Shown piece by piece: positions 34,751-44,359 of a stretch of 64,000 nucleotides of DNA (the stretch's first letter is position 1; the number at the start of each line of letters is the position of its first letter). Position numbers and translations under genes: made by a program. Where the stretch lies: the NCBI GenBank assembly GCA_022266195.1, contig WHVY01000010.1:384501-448500 (forward strand). Reading direction: 5' to 3'. The notes under the pieces were generated by a model that ran no database searches, had not been told where the DNA came from, and saw nothing but the letters and a program-made list of their open reading frames with translations. Source of the stretch: Tetranychus cinnabarinus (Eukaryota; Arthropoda; Arachnida; Trombidiformes; Tetranychidae).

Positions 34751-34949
34751 TGTGATAAACTTCAAGAGGTTTAAAGGAAAAGCTTTATTTCTTAACTTAA
34801 AAGAAGGTTTTTACAAGCAAAAGGGTCATCCTAAACCTCTTAACAAGGCCTTATAAAGGGCAATACATTGTTAAGGTCACTAACCAATGAGGAGAGAGTG
34901 AAAGAGTCCTCGTAGAGTGACGCTAAATATACTCATTATAATATTAACA
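34751..34949 (-). repeat. Gypsy LTR (5' LTR on the minus strand)
   Basis: 199 bp reading TGTTAATATT ... GTTTATCACA on the minus strand, with the TG...CA ends of LTRs, a polyadenylation signal (AATAAA, near 34783) and a neighbouring TGGCGACC primer-binding-site-like sequence at 34749..34740. Matched by 22842..23035. Confidence 0.75.
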
Positions 34950-35451
34950 TCAGTAAATGACTCGATCAACAATGAAATTAGAGTCATCTTTCTGTCTTCC
35001 AAAACATAACATGATCTTTAATTTAACAATTAAAACCACACTAATTGTCTCTGACTCATACCAATGCTAAACACATTTAACTGTACTTTAACTTAACCAT
35101 GTAACGATCATTAATTCTGACTTCAAAGGATAATTTGTTCCGTTTCTCTGTTTCATCTCTTTTCATAATTTCTTGGAAATTTCCTTTAACTAAACATTGA
35201 CATTCATAACCGTTTTCTCACTCTTATAAGTAAGATAAAAAATAACCAACAGTTAGTCCAGTTTTGTGAGTTGCACTGGAAGCAACATTCTCGTCTCTTT
35301 TTTGTGTTCCTTGTTATTTAACAAGAAGTAATGTTTTACTGACTTATTGTATTAAATTGAATTGAAGTTTAAATTAAATGTTTGACTGAAGTCATCGAGT
35401 AAAAATTCATTAAAACCAACAGATAAAGTGGTGGAAAAAACTGGCCCCATT
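34950..35451. other. Intergenic, possibly LTR-derived
   Basis: No gene. AACCAACA at about 35242..35250 could be the end of a reverse-oriented copia-type LTR, but I could not define its other boundary. The sequence from 35452 on matches 50613 onward (segmental duplicate of the LBD-7 locus). Confidence 0.3.
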
Positions 35452-35750
35452 ATCAATCATACTGCCTGACAAATAGTGAAAATAAGCTATTTTCAGTGAG
35501 TTCCATTATCTACCAGGTTACTTTATTGGGTTCGTGAGGTATTAAACTAAACGTGAAGTAAATGAAGTTGAATAGCCTTGTAAGATAAAATAATAATTGT
35601 ATCGCAAACAAAGATAGATTGCATTACATTACACGATGGAGCATGTTCACCTAACAATTTTTTTAGAGTAAAGAAATTAATCTGTAATTAATTAGTCTTT
35701 GATGTTTTCTGATGCTTCATTTGAGTGTTGAGTTATTTATTGTTGTGCAA

Positions 35751-36269
35751 AAATAGATTTAATTTCATATCTTGAATCATTAGATTCACCAACACTGGAT
35801 AGAGATTGTGATTTACAAAGTGAAACTTCAGCTGTTCCACCATTACCTCAGCCTTCCTATCCGAACGAAACTCTTGCCCTTTTAGACACTTTTTTCCGAT
35901 GCAGATACTGTTGAACTTACTTGATATTGGTGAATTTAATAATCAGTGCAATGAAGGGCAACAGTTTTTTGATTCATCAATAGAGAATTGGTTCAGCTCT
36001 AATGATTGCAACAACCCATCAGATAGATTGAAACCATCGATAAAATGATTCTGCTATCAAACATATATTATCATCTTCACTTAATGGACGGTGTTATTAA
36101 CTACGATCTATGATCAGGTTTGTTCAAATTGATGTTACTCTTTTGATGAATGTCTTTTTTGGTTCATGTATCATAAGTTTGACATTTTTACATCTTTTCA
36201 CAGATATCAACAATTCTCATATATTAATTTACTACGATGTTACCTGCGGACAGTTTGTGAATCTGATTG
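35751..36269 (+). pseudogene. LBD-family pseudogene, left part (LBD-6)
   Basis: Duplicate of the LBD-7 locus (50905..52640). The start ATG has become ATAG with a small deletion, an extra T breaks the frame at the DTF(C)SD site, and two internal deletions join the first exon to the LBD exon (at ATTGAAA, matching 51216 and 52127) and the LBD exon to the end of the next exon (52198 to 52485). The following intron is retained, so this is a genomic copy, not a retrocopy. It ends at ATCTGATTG, where the 10.9-kb element is inserted; it resumes at 47134. Confidence 0.85.
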
Positions 36270-36442
36270 GCTGTTTTACGGTATGGCACACACGTCAGAT
36301 CATGATGAAAATTTACCTATAGAATTCTCGAGGCCTGAATATGTCAGAAAAAAAATTTCAGCTTCGGCAAATGAAGTTGAAATTTTTTCCTATAAATGGC
36401 CCAAAATGCGCTAAAACCCGAAATTTGACACTGCACATGCGT
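36270..36442 (+). repeat. Left terminal inverted repeat of the 10.9-kb element
   Basis: Begins GCTGTTTTACGGTATGG and ends GCACATGCGT. Includes an inner complementary pair AAATTTCAGCTTCGGC / TGAAGTTGAAATTT that could fold. Confidence 0.88.
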
Positions 36443-36540
36443 AAAATGGACAAAGATCATTGTGATCGGCCTTGGTTAGGTTCGAGCACTCAATGTTGGT
36501 TAGGTTAGGTTCGGGCACGTAAAGTTGGTTGGTCGGTTAG
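36443..36540. repeat. Degenerate TTAGG stretch, left
   Basis: Contains several GGTTAGG units mixed with GGTTGG and GTTCG(A/G)GCAC, and ends in TTAGG at the poly(T) of the SINE. Confidence 0.6.
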
Positions 36541-36947
36541 GTTTTTTTTTTTCAGGGACTCGGCGGGGGGAATCCCCCTTACCTCCCAGGCAGCTTAGAG
36601 CGATACACCCAGGAGGACCTACGTTAGCAGCTTACAGCGATACACCTCCCTAGGCTTAGGGTGGCAAACCCCCCTCCTTCCGGCAATGCCGAGGGACCCT
36701 ATCCACTTTCTCAGAGGGAGTGGCTATCCCCAACTTGCGTTGGTTTAAACCTGGACTTGCGTCCAGTACGGGTACATGACCTATAGGGGCCTCAGGTTCT
36801 CCTCTTTCCCATCGACCCCTACTTAGACGCCCTTGCCCTAATGAAAGGGAGCACAACTTTTCGGGGTTGTTCCGGATTCGAACCCTAGCCAACGTTTCTG
36901 CTTAACAAACGTTTTACCGTTTGCGCCACAGCTTGTTGGATGGTCGG
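36541..36947 (-). mobile_element. tRNA-derived SINE inserted in TTAGG repeats
   Basis: On the minus strand the head contains a pol III A box (TGGCGCAAACGG, plus coordinates 36917..36928) and, 32 bp on, a B box (GGTTCGAATCC, 36874..36884) in a tRNA-like context, then a GC-rich body of about 320 bp and a terminal poly(A) (plus-strand T-run at 36542..36552). TTAGG units flank it on both sides. It would be transcribed by RNA polymerase III and mobilised by a partner LINE. The base composition is much richer in GC than the host sequence. Confidence 0.8.
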
Positions 36948-37028
36948 TTAGGTTAGGTTAGGTTAGGTTAGGTTAGGTTAGGTTAGGTTAGGTTAGGTTA
37001 GGTTAGGTTAGGTTAGGTTAGGTTAGGT
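36948..37028. repeat. (TTAGG)n array
   Basis: About 16 perfect TTAGG units between the SINE head and the poly(T) of the next element. Confidence 0.97.
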
Positions 37029-39074
37029 TTTTTTTTTTTCGGGTAAAGAGTTCCGGTACGCAGAACGTACCTTCACGGTTTATTGGTTACGTTACGCAAA
37101 GGGTTCCGGGCCAACTACGGGCTCGGAATATTACAATTTTTGTTTACAAAGTCTTACAGTTTTTAGGTACGCATAGCGTTTCTTACATGATTAGGGTGAA
37201 AGATAATATTAAATGAATTATAAAAGTGAGAAGGGTAAGGGTATGGGTTAGGGTTACAATAAAGGGACAGCAGAAAACCAAACAGCGCAATCCAGTACGC
37301 ACCGCGTCTAACGCAGTCATTTCAAATGGGGAAGAAGTGCTCGCTCCTTGAGGTGGACTGAGTGAGACGCGGCGCGTTCATGCTGTTGCTTTTAATGATT
37401 TAGGCGTGTGCGGTGGGTGGGCGTCCTCTCATGGCATTGCTTGCTTTCCAAGGGCTTCCTGGCTGCTAAGTCACTGTGTCCTTACGTTACGCATTGCGAC
37501 AACACTACTATGTGCTTGCGGACCCTACTCATGTGTGTTTAGAGAACTCAATTCGTTCCATGCGTTACGTAGTGCTGAACCTTCAGCATTTGCGTACGCT
37601 TCGCGTGTTGATACACTGGGCAGTTTGACGAAAACGAGGAGTGTGGCGTGTTAGATTGACTACCTAGGGCCGGTATTCTCTGGCAGTTATGACAGGCGTG
37701 CTTGCTGGGTTCGTTCTTCACTGGGCATTCACTGGGTACGTGACGCGCGGCGCAGTATGAGCAAACAGGGTCTGTGGTTTCGCTCATACAATTCTTAGCC
37801 ATGTGTCCAAAGCCTTGGCACTTGAAACAACGCGTTACCTCTATGTAACCATCAACTCGGATATATTGCCACGCAATGCGTACATATTGCATCTTGGTAA
37901 GCAAATCATAAAGTTTCGGCTCAACTTTCAGAATGATGTTCTTTGTTTTGGAACCAGTACGATGGACCTCTCGTTTAAACTTAATAGCGTCCTTCCAATG
38001 TTCTTCACACGGGTACGCGGCGCGTATTTCTTCATTTTGCTTATAAATTAAGCCAGGTATGTCTGCAAGTGGCGTATTCGCGTTCACAAACTTCAGGATA
38101 ACGTTAAGCTTCGGAGCGCGTAGATCCAAAGTTTGGATGCCATCAAGCTGCTTGAGGTGGTTTTCAATTTTCGCTTTGTCGCTCTGCGTAGGCATACTGA
38201 GCAGAACCTTCCTGTTACCAAGGTTCTTAATCCTGGACACTCCTGCTCCAATGTCAGGTAACTTAAGATGGTCTTTAAGTTCTTGTACGCAGTCCGTACC
38301 GTCCGTTTCCGTTTCCAACTGAACTATCACATTGCATTGCGGAGTTTTAGGCTGCGCTACAATCTCTGAGAAGAGTGGTTTTGGCTTAGATGGCTTGACG
38401 GAGTGCGTAGCTTCAATCACCTTCACCAAGAGTTCTTCTTTCTTGACGCTAACAGCACCGACTTGTTTTGCCATTTCCTGCAGAGTGTCACGCATTGCGT
38501 CGACAACAACTGTTCTAGCACTGTGACCTACGTTCGCAAGGTTGGTTTCCAAAATCCCAATGTTGGCTCTAAGCGTACCGATAAGGTCATTCATCTGCGA
38601 TACTATCTCACCAATGTTCGACTCGTTGCTGGTATCCGGTACGTAACGCAGAGGTTGCAAAGCTTGGACGGCGTTGCGTTTCTTCTTATCATGCTTGGTG
38701 ATTATGATGGTCTCATCAGAAGAATTCAACTCATTTTCAGGCTCATGATTTCGATTAGAGTCAGTTGCTGAAGCTTCCGAAGAAGCAGTTTGCTTGCCGC
38801 TACGCAAGGAACGCTTCTCAGTGACAGATGCGGCCATGCTTTAGCAGGAAAGGTGTACGCGGTGCGTATCAGTGACACAGAAATAAACGAAAACTTCGAT
38901 CTGCACACTTCAAAAGAAAAACTACTGTCTGATGGTGACTTAACACAAGGGAAGTAGTGCGTATCCAGACTACGGATACGTTATCTTCAAAAGTACGTTA
39001 ACGTACTTTTGAAGAAAACTGAGGAGGGCACTTCGTAGTTGATGTTAACACGACGGAGTTCCAAACTCAACTGG
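37028..39074 (-). mobile_element. ORF1-only LINE-like element in TTAGG repeats
   Basis: Minus-strand element with poly(A) (plus-strand T-run 37028..37040) abutting TTAGG and a 5' end at about 39074 abutting TTAGG again. It holds a 5' UTR of about 235 bp with a 30-bp perfect palindrome (38985..39014), one ORF1-type gene, and about 500 bp of 3' UTR; no endonuclease or reverse transcriptase. Distinct from the larger LINE in sequence and base composition. Either an internal-deletion derivative or a non-autonomous element depending on a LINE partner. Confidence 0.75.
37548..38837 (-). CDS. LINE ORF1-type zinc-knuckle (Gag-like) protein
   Basis: 429 residues from ATG at 38837, uninterrupted. Basic/acidic N-terminus, a coiled-coil-like middle (SQMNDLIGTLRANIGILETNLANV), a central domain (VIVQLETETDGTDC ... 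LRAPKLNVILKFVNANTPL) like the RRM-type region of I/R1-group ORF1 proteins, and C-terminal CCHC knuckles CFKCQGFGHMAKNC, CSYCAARHVPSEC and CHNCQRI. It should bind the element's RNA and, in telomere-targeted LINEs, help nuclear targeting. Its frame is intact although the element has no RT. Confidence 0.8.
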   Translation of the reverse strand: MAASVTEKRSLRSGKQTASSEASATDSNRNHEPENELNSSDETIIITKHDKKKRNAVQALQPLRYVPDTSNESNIGEIVSQMNDLIGTLRANIGILETNLANVGHSARTVVVDAMRDTLQEMAKQVGAVSVKKEELLVKVIEATHSVKPSKPKPLFSEIVAQPKTPQCNVIVQLETETDGTDCVQELKDHLKLPDIGAGVSRIKNLGNRKVLLSMPTQSDKAKIENHLKQLDGIQTLDLRAPKLNVILKFVNANTPLADIPGLIYKQNEEIRAAYPCEEHWKDAIKFKREVHRTGSKTKNIILKVEPKLYDLLTKMQYVRIAWQYIRVDGYIEVTRCFKCQGFGHMAKNCMSETTDPVCSYCAARHVPSECPVKNEPSKHACHNCQRIPALGSQSNTPHSSFSSNCPVYQHAKRTQMLKVQHYVTHGTN

Positions 39075-39170
39075 GTTAGGTTAGGTTAGGTTAGGTTAGG
39101 TTAGGTTAGGTTAGGTTAGGTTAGGTTAGGTTAGGTTAGGTTAGGTTAGGTTAGGTTAGGTTAGGTTAGG
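39075..39170. repeat. (TTAGG)n array
   Basis: About 19 perfect units between the two LINE-type elements. Confidence 0.97.
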
Positions 39171-39322
39171 TTTTTTTTTTTTAAAATTGAAAAAACCCTT
39201 TATTAAATTCCTTAGCCAATTGGCCAGGCTTGATTAAAATTACAATTGCATTTGTAAAGATAAAGGAGTTGATAGAAATACAAATGTTGATGGTAATCAG
39301 GGTTTTTCAAGGGTTTGGGTGT

Positions 39323-39913
39323 TTATTCTGGGGTTTTACCCAGGTTTACAGAATTTTTTGGTTTCGGATGGTTGGTTGGTTGGTTGGTTGGTTGGTTGGT
39401 TGGTTGGTTGGTTGGTTGGTTGGTTGGTTGGTTGGTTGGTTTGCTGGTTGGTTTGCTGGTTGGTTTGCTGGTTGGTTTGCTGGTTGGTTTGCTGGTTGGT
39501 TTGCTGGTTGGTTTGCTGGTTGGTTTGCTGGTTGGTTTGCTGGTTGGTTTGCTGGTTGGTTTGCTGGTTGGTTTGCTGGTTGGTTTGCTGGTTGGTTTGC
39601 TGGTTGGTTTGCTGGTTGGTTTGCTGGTTGGTTTGCTGGTTGGTTTGCTGGTTGGTTTGCTGGTTGGTTTGCTGGTTGGTTTGCTGGTTGGTTTGCTGGT
39701 TGGTTTGCTGGTTTGTTCGCTGAATTTTTTGATTATTTGGATGATTGGGTGGTTGGACAATTGGTTGATTGGTTGGTTGGTTTGAATAGTTGCTTGTCTG
39801 GATGATTGGGTCGATGGATGCACATGTTTGATTCGTTGGATTGTTGGGTAGTTATTTGGTTGCTTGGTTGTGCGGTTGGTTGGTTGGTTGGTTGGTTGAG
39901 TGCTATGATTCAT
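39323..39913 (-). CDS. Possible ORF3: low-complexity repeat frame after ORF2
   Basis: 196 codons whose ATG (39913) overlaps the ORF2 stop as ATGA. The product is MNHSTQPTNQPTN, a short unique part, and then about 23 copies of TSKP and a TNQP tail. Because the underlying 12-bp repeat is open in all frames, the frame may mean nothing; only the ATGA overlap argues for translation. Confidence 0.2.
   Translation of the reverse strand: MNHSTQPTNQPTNRTTKQPNNYPTIQRIKHVHPSTQSSRQATIQTNQPINQLSNHPIIQIIKKFSEQTSKPTSKPTSKPTSKPTSKPTSKPTSKPTSKPTSKPTSKPTSKPTSKPTSKPTSKPTSKPTSKPTSKPTSKPTSKPTSKPTSKPTSKPTSKPTNQPTNQPTNQPTNQPTNQPTNHPKPKNSVNLGKTPE
39367..39715. repeat. Tandem arrays (GGTT)n and 12-bp repeat in the LINE 3' UTR
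   Basis: About 17 GGTT units (39368..39437) followed by about 23 units of a 12-bp repeat (GGTTTGCTGGTT). Frames are open on both strands because the unit is stop-free. Confidence 0.95.
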
Positions 39914-42239
39914 TCTCCATTTTCATCATGATTGCTAGACTCTCTACGGTTTAACTCGTAGAGTTCTTTTACTAATTTTTTGGCATAGCAATTGAGTTTT
40001 TCAGCACCTTCTCTATCTCTTAGCATTTTGTTTATTTGGATTAGGGTAGGATAGTCTTCGTGCAAAATATTTCTTCTTAGTTGTCTAAACATTTCGCATT
40101 TCGTGACCAGATGTATTGATGTTTGATCGTCCATTTTGCATTGACAGAGCGGTGTGTCAGTGATACTCATTTTGTGGAGGTAATAGTTGAAGGGACCTTT
40201 TCCCGTTAGTAACCAGATAAGTTGTTTGCATATCGGTGTATCTTCTGGTATAGGTGTTCCTTGTGTGAATTGTTTGAGCGTGTTTGATGTCTTTTCAAGA
40301 TGTTCTTTTCTGCTTGTGTCCTGCGTCCATTCTTTCACTACGTGTTTGACGTAGGATTCTGGAATAACCGTGTACTGTAGACTTCCATGGCTTTTTGCAG
40401 CTTTTTTAGCTAGCATATCAGCTAGTTCGTTTCCTGTATGGTTTGCATGTCCTTTTATCCAATTGAAAACTATTGTCCATCCTTGATTGTTAAGGTGTTT
40501 AATTTGCATTTTGATAGCGCATATCATTTCGCTTGACGTTTTAGTATTTTGCATGGCTAAAATTATTGATTGTGAATCTGTGAATATGTTTACGTTTTTT
40601 GTTCCTGTAACAAATTTTTCCAGGTTGACAAGTACATCTTTTATCGCAATACCTTCTGCTTGGTGTATTGTGCATTGATTAGCAAGTTTGAGTTTTCTTT
40701 CTTTTATGATTGCCGGTCCGTTTGTAATCGCCCATGCAGCTCCTACTCCTTTTTCGCTAACTGAGCCATCTGTGAAGATTTTTACCCCTTCTTTCGATAT
40801 ATTTTCCTGACAGTTGCCAATTTGAATTTGAGGCCATTCTTGTGGTGGTATAAAGTGGTGGATGGATGTTTTCTTTTCGATCTCACGGTCCTTTATTTCC
40901 ATTATGGCTGATTCTCTTCCATTCAATAGCATTGCTTTTTCATATTTTGCTCTTATCTCACTGTCTATCCCGTTTAAGTTTGAGAGTATTAGTAGGTCAG
41001 AGATGTTGTTGTTTTTGTAGGCTCCAAGCAGGTTGGTTATGATGCTTTTTTGGCTTTTTTGTATTATCTTCACATTGTGTTTTTTCTTTAGGGCATTGCC
41101 CCATATTTCAGCTCCATAACTCACTATCGGGACATATACCATTTTGTAGATTAGCTTTGCAAGGTTTCTGCTTATGCCATATCCACGACAGCATATGGCT
41201 TTCATGAGCTGTGTGACTTTTGTAGCCTTGATTGCCGCTTGTTTTATTTGGTGTGACCATAATTGTTTTGCATCAACGTAGATACCTAGGATCTTGACAT
41301 GATTTTTGATTTCTAGTTGAATTTGATGTTCGTAGATTGTAATGTCGTCAATGTTTTTCCCTTTAATCACCAGTAATTCAGTCTTTTCTTTGGCAAAATC
41401 CAACTTAACCTCTTTTGACCATTTCTCTGCAGTGTTTATTATTTTATTGAATTGTTTCTTGTAGCCTTCGTGTGTGTCTGCTTCGATGAGGATTGTTATG
41501 TCGTCGGCATATGCGATTGCTTTTGCTCCGACTTCTTGCATCCTTTCCAGCAGTAAGTTCATGGTTAGGTTCCACAGAATTGGTGATATTGGGCTGCCTT
41601 GCACACATCCTTTCTCAGGTGTAAATTAGAATATGCTATTTGCGAATTGGACTTCGTATATCCTTTGTGTGAAGTAATCTTCTATCCATTTTGCATAAAT
41701 TGGAGACCATACTTTCCCAACTAATTCTATTGTCTTTGCCCAGTCAAGATTATCAAAAGCCCCTTTTATGTCAAGCATAAGGAGAGAGACATATTTGTGT
41801 GACTTTTTTGACTCTGCAATGTCTTTCATGATATCTTGTAGTGCGGTTATGGTTGATCTTGTTGGTAGGAACCCATGTTGTCTATCCGATATCGTTTTAT
41901 TCCTTAGCAAATGTGATGTTAATCTTTTGCACAGGATTTTTTCAAGTCCTTTCGCCAGTAGCGATAGGAGTCCAATCGGGCGATAGTTAGCTGGATTGTT
42001 GGCTGGGCCTTTTTTCTCTTTATGTATGGGAATGATCAAAGATTTCTTCCATGACTGTGGCATATGCGATATTTCCAGGCTCTTTTGATAAATTTCTTTT
42101 AATATGTCTTTTGTGTGCAGTCTGACCTGTTCGCATATTTGTGAGTTGAAGCCATCTTCACCGGGGGCTTTACTTATTGCTACTTCTTTAAATATGTCTT
42201 GCATTTCTAAATCGTTTATCCTGCTCGTGTGCATCACTT

Positions 42240-42715
42240 GTAGGTTGGTCGGTTGGTTGGTTGTTTGGTTGGTTGTTTGGTTGGTTGTTTGGTTGGTTGT
42301 TTGGTTGGTTGTTTGGTTGGTTGTTTGGTTGGTTGTTTGGTTGGTTGTTTGGTTGGTTGTTTGGTCGGTTGTTTGGTTGGTTGTTTGGTTGGTTGTTTGG
42401 TTGGTTGTTTGGTTGTTTGATTGGTTGACAAATCGGTTGACTGTTGATTGACTGATTATTTGAGTGGTTGGTTGACTGGTTGGTTGACTGGCTGGTTGAC
42501 TGGTTGATTGACTGGTTGGTTGACTAGCTGGTTGACTGGTTGGTTGACTGGTTGGTTGACTGGTTTGTTGACTGTTTGGTTGACTGGTTGGTTGACTGGT
42601 TGGTTGACTGGTTGGTTGACTGGTTGGTTGACTGATCGGTAGACTCGTTAGTTGACTGGTTGGTTGACTCGTTGGTTGTTTATTTGCGTTGCTTGCTGTT
42701 TTGCGGGTCGGGTGA
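42240..42715. repeat. GGTT-type arrays in the ORF2 linker before RT
   Basis: Two blocks: 8-bp units GGTTGTTT (coding TTNQ, 42250..42415) and 12-bp units of the GGTTGGTTGACT type (coding TSQP, 42440..42690). All lengths are in frame. Confidence 0.9.
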
Positions 42716-43799
42716 TTGGTTGGTCGGTTGATAGATTGGTCGGTTTGTTGATTACTGTGTTGGTTTATTTGTCTGCGTATTGGTTGTGCATCGTTTGTCT
42801 TTTGTGACTTTTTGACGTTGAAAATTGCTCTGGCTATGTGCTCCGCATATTGATCTTCTGCGATTTCTTCTCCCTGCTGGTTAACCATGGCTGGTGTGGT
42901 GCTGTAGTTTCTTTTCTGTATTTTGTTTATGGTTTGCCAGATGCTATTGATGTCTTGCGCCTGTAGGAGAGCTTTCCATTTGTTTTCTTTGCTAGCGTGA
43001 ATTCTGTTTATGAGTTCCTGCCTAAGTTCAGTGATGTTTTGGTTGATGATGGACCTCTTGTCTTTGCCAGCGTATTTCGATTTTCTTTTGAGTACTAAAA
43101 TTTCATTGTTTATCGAGTTCATTTCTGGTTCCCACCACCAAGTATTACTTTCCTTTTTGAGTGTATTTGTTGTTTTGTTAGCATTCACTGCTTTCTGTTT
43201 AATTTGAATGGCAGCTTCTTTGCAGCATTTTGTTATCGTCTCTGTGTATTTGATAACGATGTTGTCTAGCTCTTCCGCCTTGGTAATTGATTTTATGCTG
43301 CTAGGTGTGATTAATTGTTCTTCCATTCTTTTCTTGATCAGCTCTTCAAAAATTTGCCAGTTAATAGCATTTGCATTGAATCTGTGCCTTCTTATCTGTT
43401 TATGCGCGGGGGATTTTTCGCGGGAGATCTCGAAGCTAATGAGAGTGTGATCCGAGTTAGCAAGTAGGTCGTGTTCGTTCAGGTAGTTAGTTATTTCGGA
43501 TCTGAGTTCTTCTGATACTAATGTTCCGTCAATGGTACTTTCTATTCTTTCTCCATTCCTGTTTGTGATACATGTTGCTGTGTTTTTATATATTGCTGAT
43601 ATCAGGTTGTTCTCTGTTGCTACCTTTTCCAGTTTCCTTCCTCTGTTATTTGTTGTTTTGCTTCCCCATAGCTGGCTTTCTGCATTCAGATCACCTGCTA
43701 TGACTTTATAACGGAATTTGGATGAAGCTACTTTCGTAAGGAGATTGACATTGTTTTGGATTTCTGTATTCGAGTCTAGATATATGGAGGATATTATCA

Positions 43800-44045
43800 T
43801 CTTGTGGTTAGTTAGTTGGTTGTCCAGTTGGGTGTTCGGTTGGTTGCTCGGTTGATTGTTTGGTTGGTTGTTCGGTTGGTTGTTCGGTTGGTTGTTCGGT
43901 TGGTTGTTCGGTTGGTTGTTCGGTTGGTTGGTTGTTTTGTTTATTGTTCTGATGTTTGGTTGGTTGCAGTATTGATAGTACTGTTTGATGTGCGGTTGTT
44001 CGGTTGGTTGGTTGTTCAGTTGGTTGGTTGGTTTGTTTGTTATGG
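43800..44045. repeat. GGTT-type array inside the endonuclease region of ORF2
   Basis: 12-bp units GGTTGTTCGGTT and relatives, coding NNQPNNQP, split the endonuclease domain between YTPNYNS and the DLNAES part. An insertion of this sort in a catalytic domain is odd. Confidence 0.85.
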
Positions 44046-44359
44046 TGTGTTTGCTGTTGTAGTTCGGTGTATATGTTATAGTTGTTAGGTCTGGACCAGT
44101 TAGAGATGTCATTTCCATGAATCTTTCTGGCCTTTTCCTTATAATAATTAGTGATCTTATCGGTTGTTCTGAGTTCCTTTGGTATATTGCTTTGACGTTT
44201 GGTGGTATCATGTAAGGTTGGCCATTTCTTTTAATCGGTGGTTCTTGTATAAGTGCTATGTCTGTGTCTTTTTTATCCATTATTTTCATTAGTTCAGTTA
44301 TTGCTGCTGGGCTTTTCCTTAAATTTGCTTGTATGATTTTTAGATTCATTGGCGATTTA

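Larger units (their letters stand above)
28284..34949 (-). mobile_element. Ty3/gypsy retrotransposon, decayed, minus strand
   Basis: Reading right to left: LTR 34751..34949, a primer-binding-site-like TGGCGACC next to it, leader, Gag (34247..33576), zinc knuckle-protease-RT frame (33591..31864), RT continuation, RNase H, integrase (29861..28284). The domain order PR-RT-RH-IN is that of Ty3/gypsy. There are at least three frameshifts (near 31870, 29965 and at the Gag/Pol junction), three in-frame stops (near 31722, 29882 and 29364) and a 1.07-kb MITE composite inside RT. No LTR was found immediately left of 28284. Confidence 0.85.

Noticed and set aside
36166..36414. Small gene spanning the left inverted repeat
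   Set aside because: It crosses the LBD pseudogene/transposon junction and the same frame appears in the opposite repeat (46916..47161); no coding signal beyond that.
36874..36928. Functional tRNA gene
   Set aside because: A and B boxes are present, but the acceptor stem does not close and the sequence continues into a poly(A)-tailed body; it is a SINE head.
39440..39715. CRISPR-like array
   Set aside because: Head-to-tail 12-bp tandem repeat with no spacers, in a eukaryote.
39230..39805. Long plus-strand frames coding GWFA, LLVG and CWLV repeats
   Set aside because: They read the 12-bp GGTTTGCTGGTT repeat, which is stop-free in all frames, antisense to the LINE.
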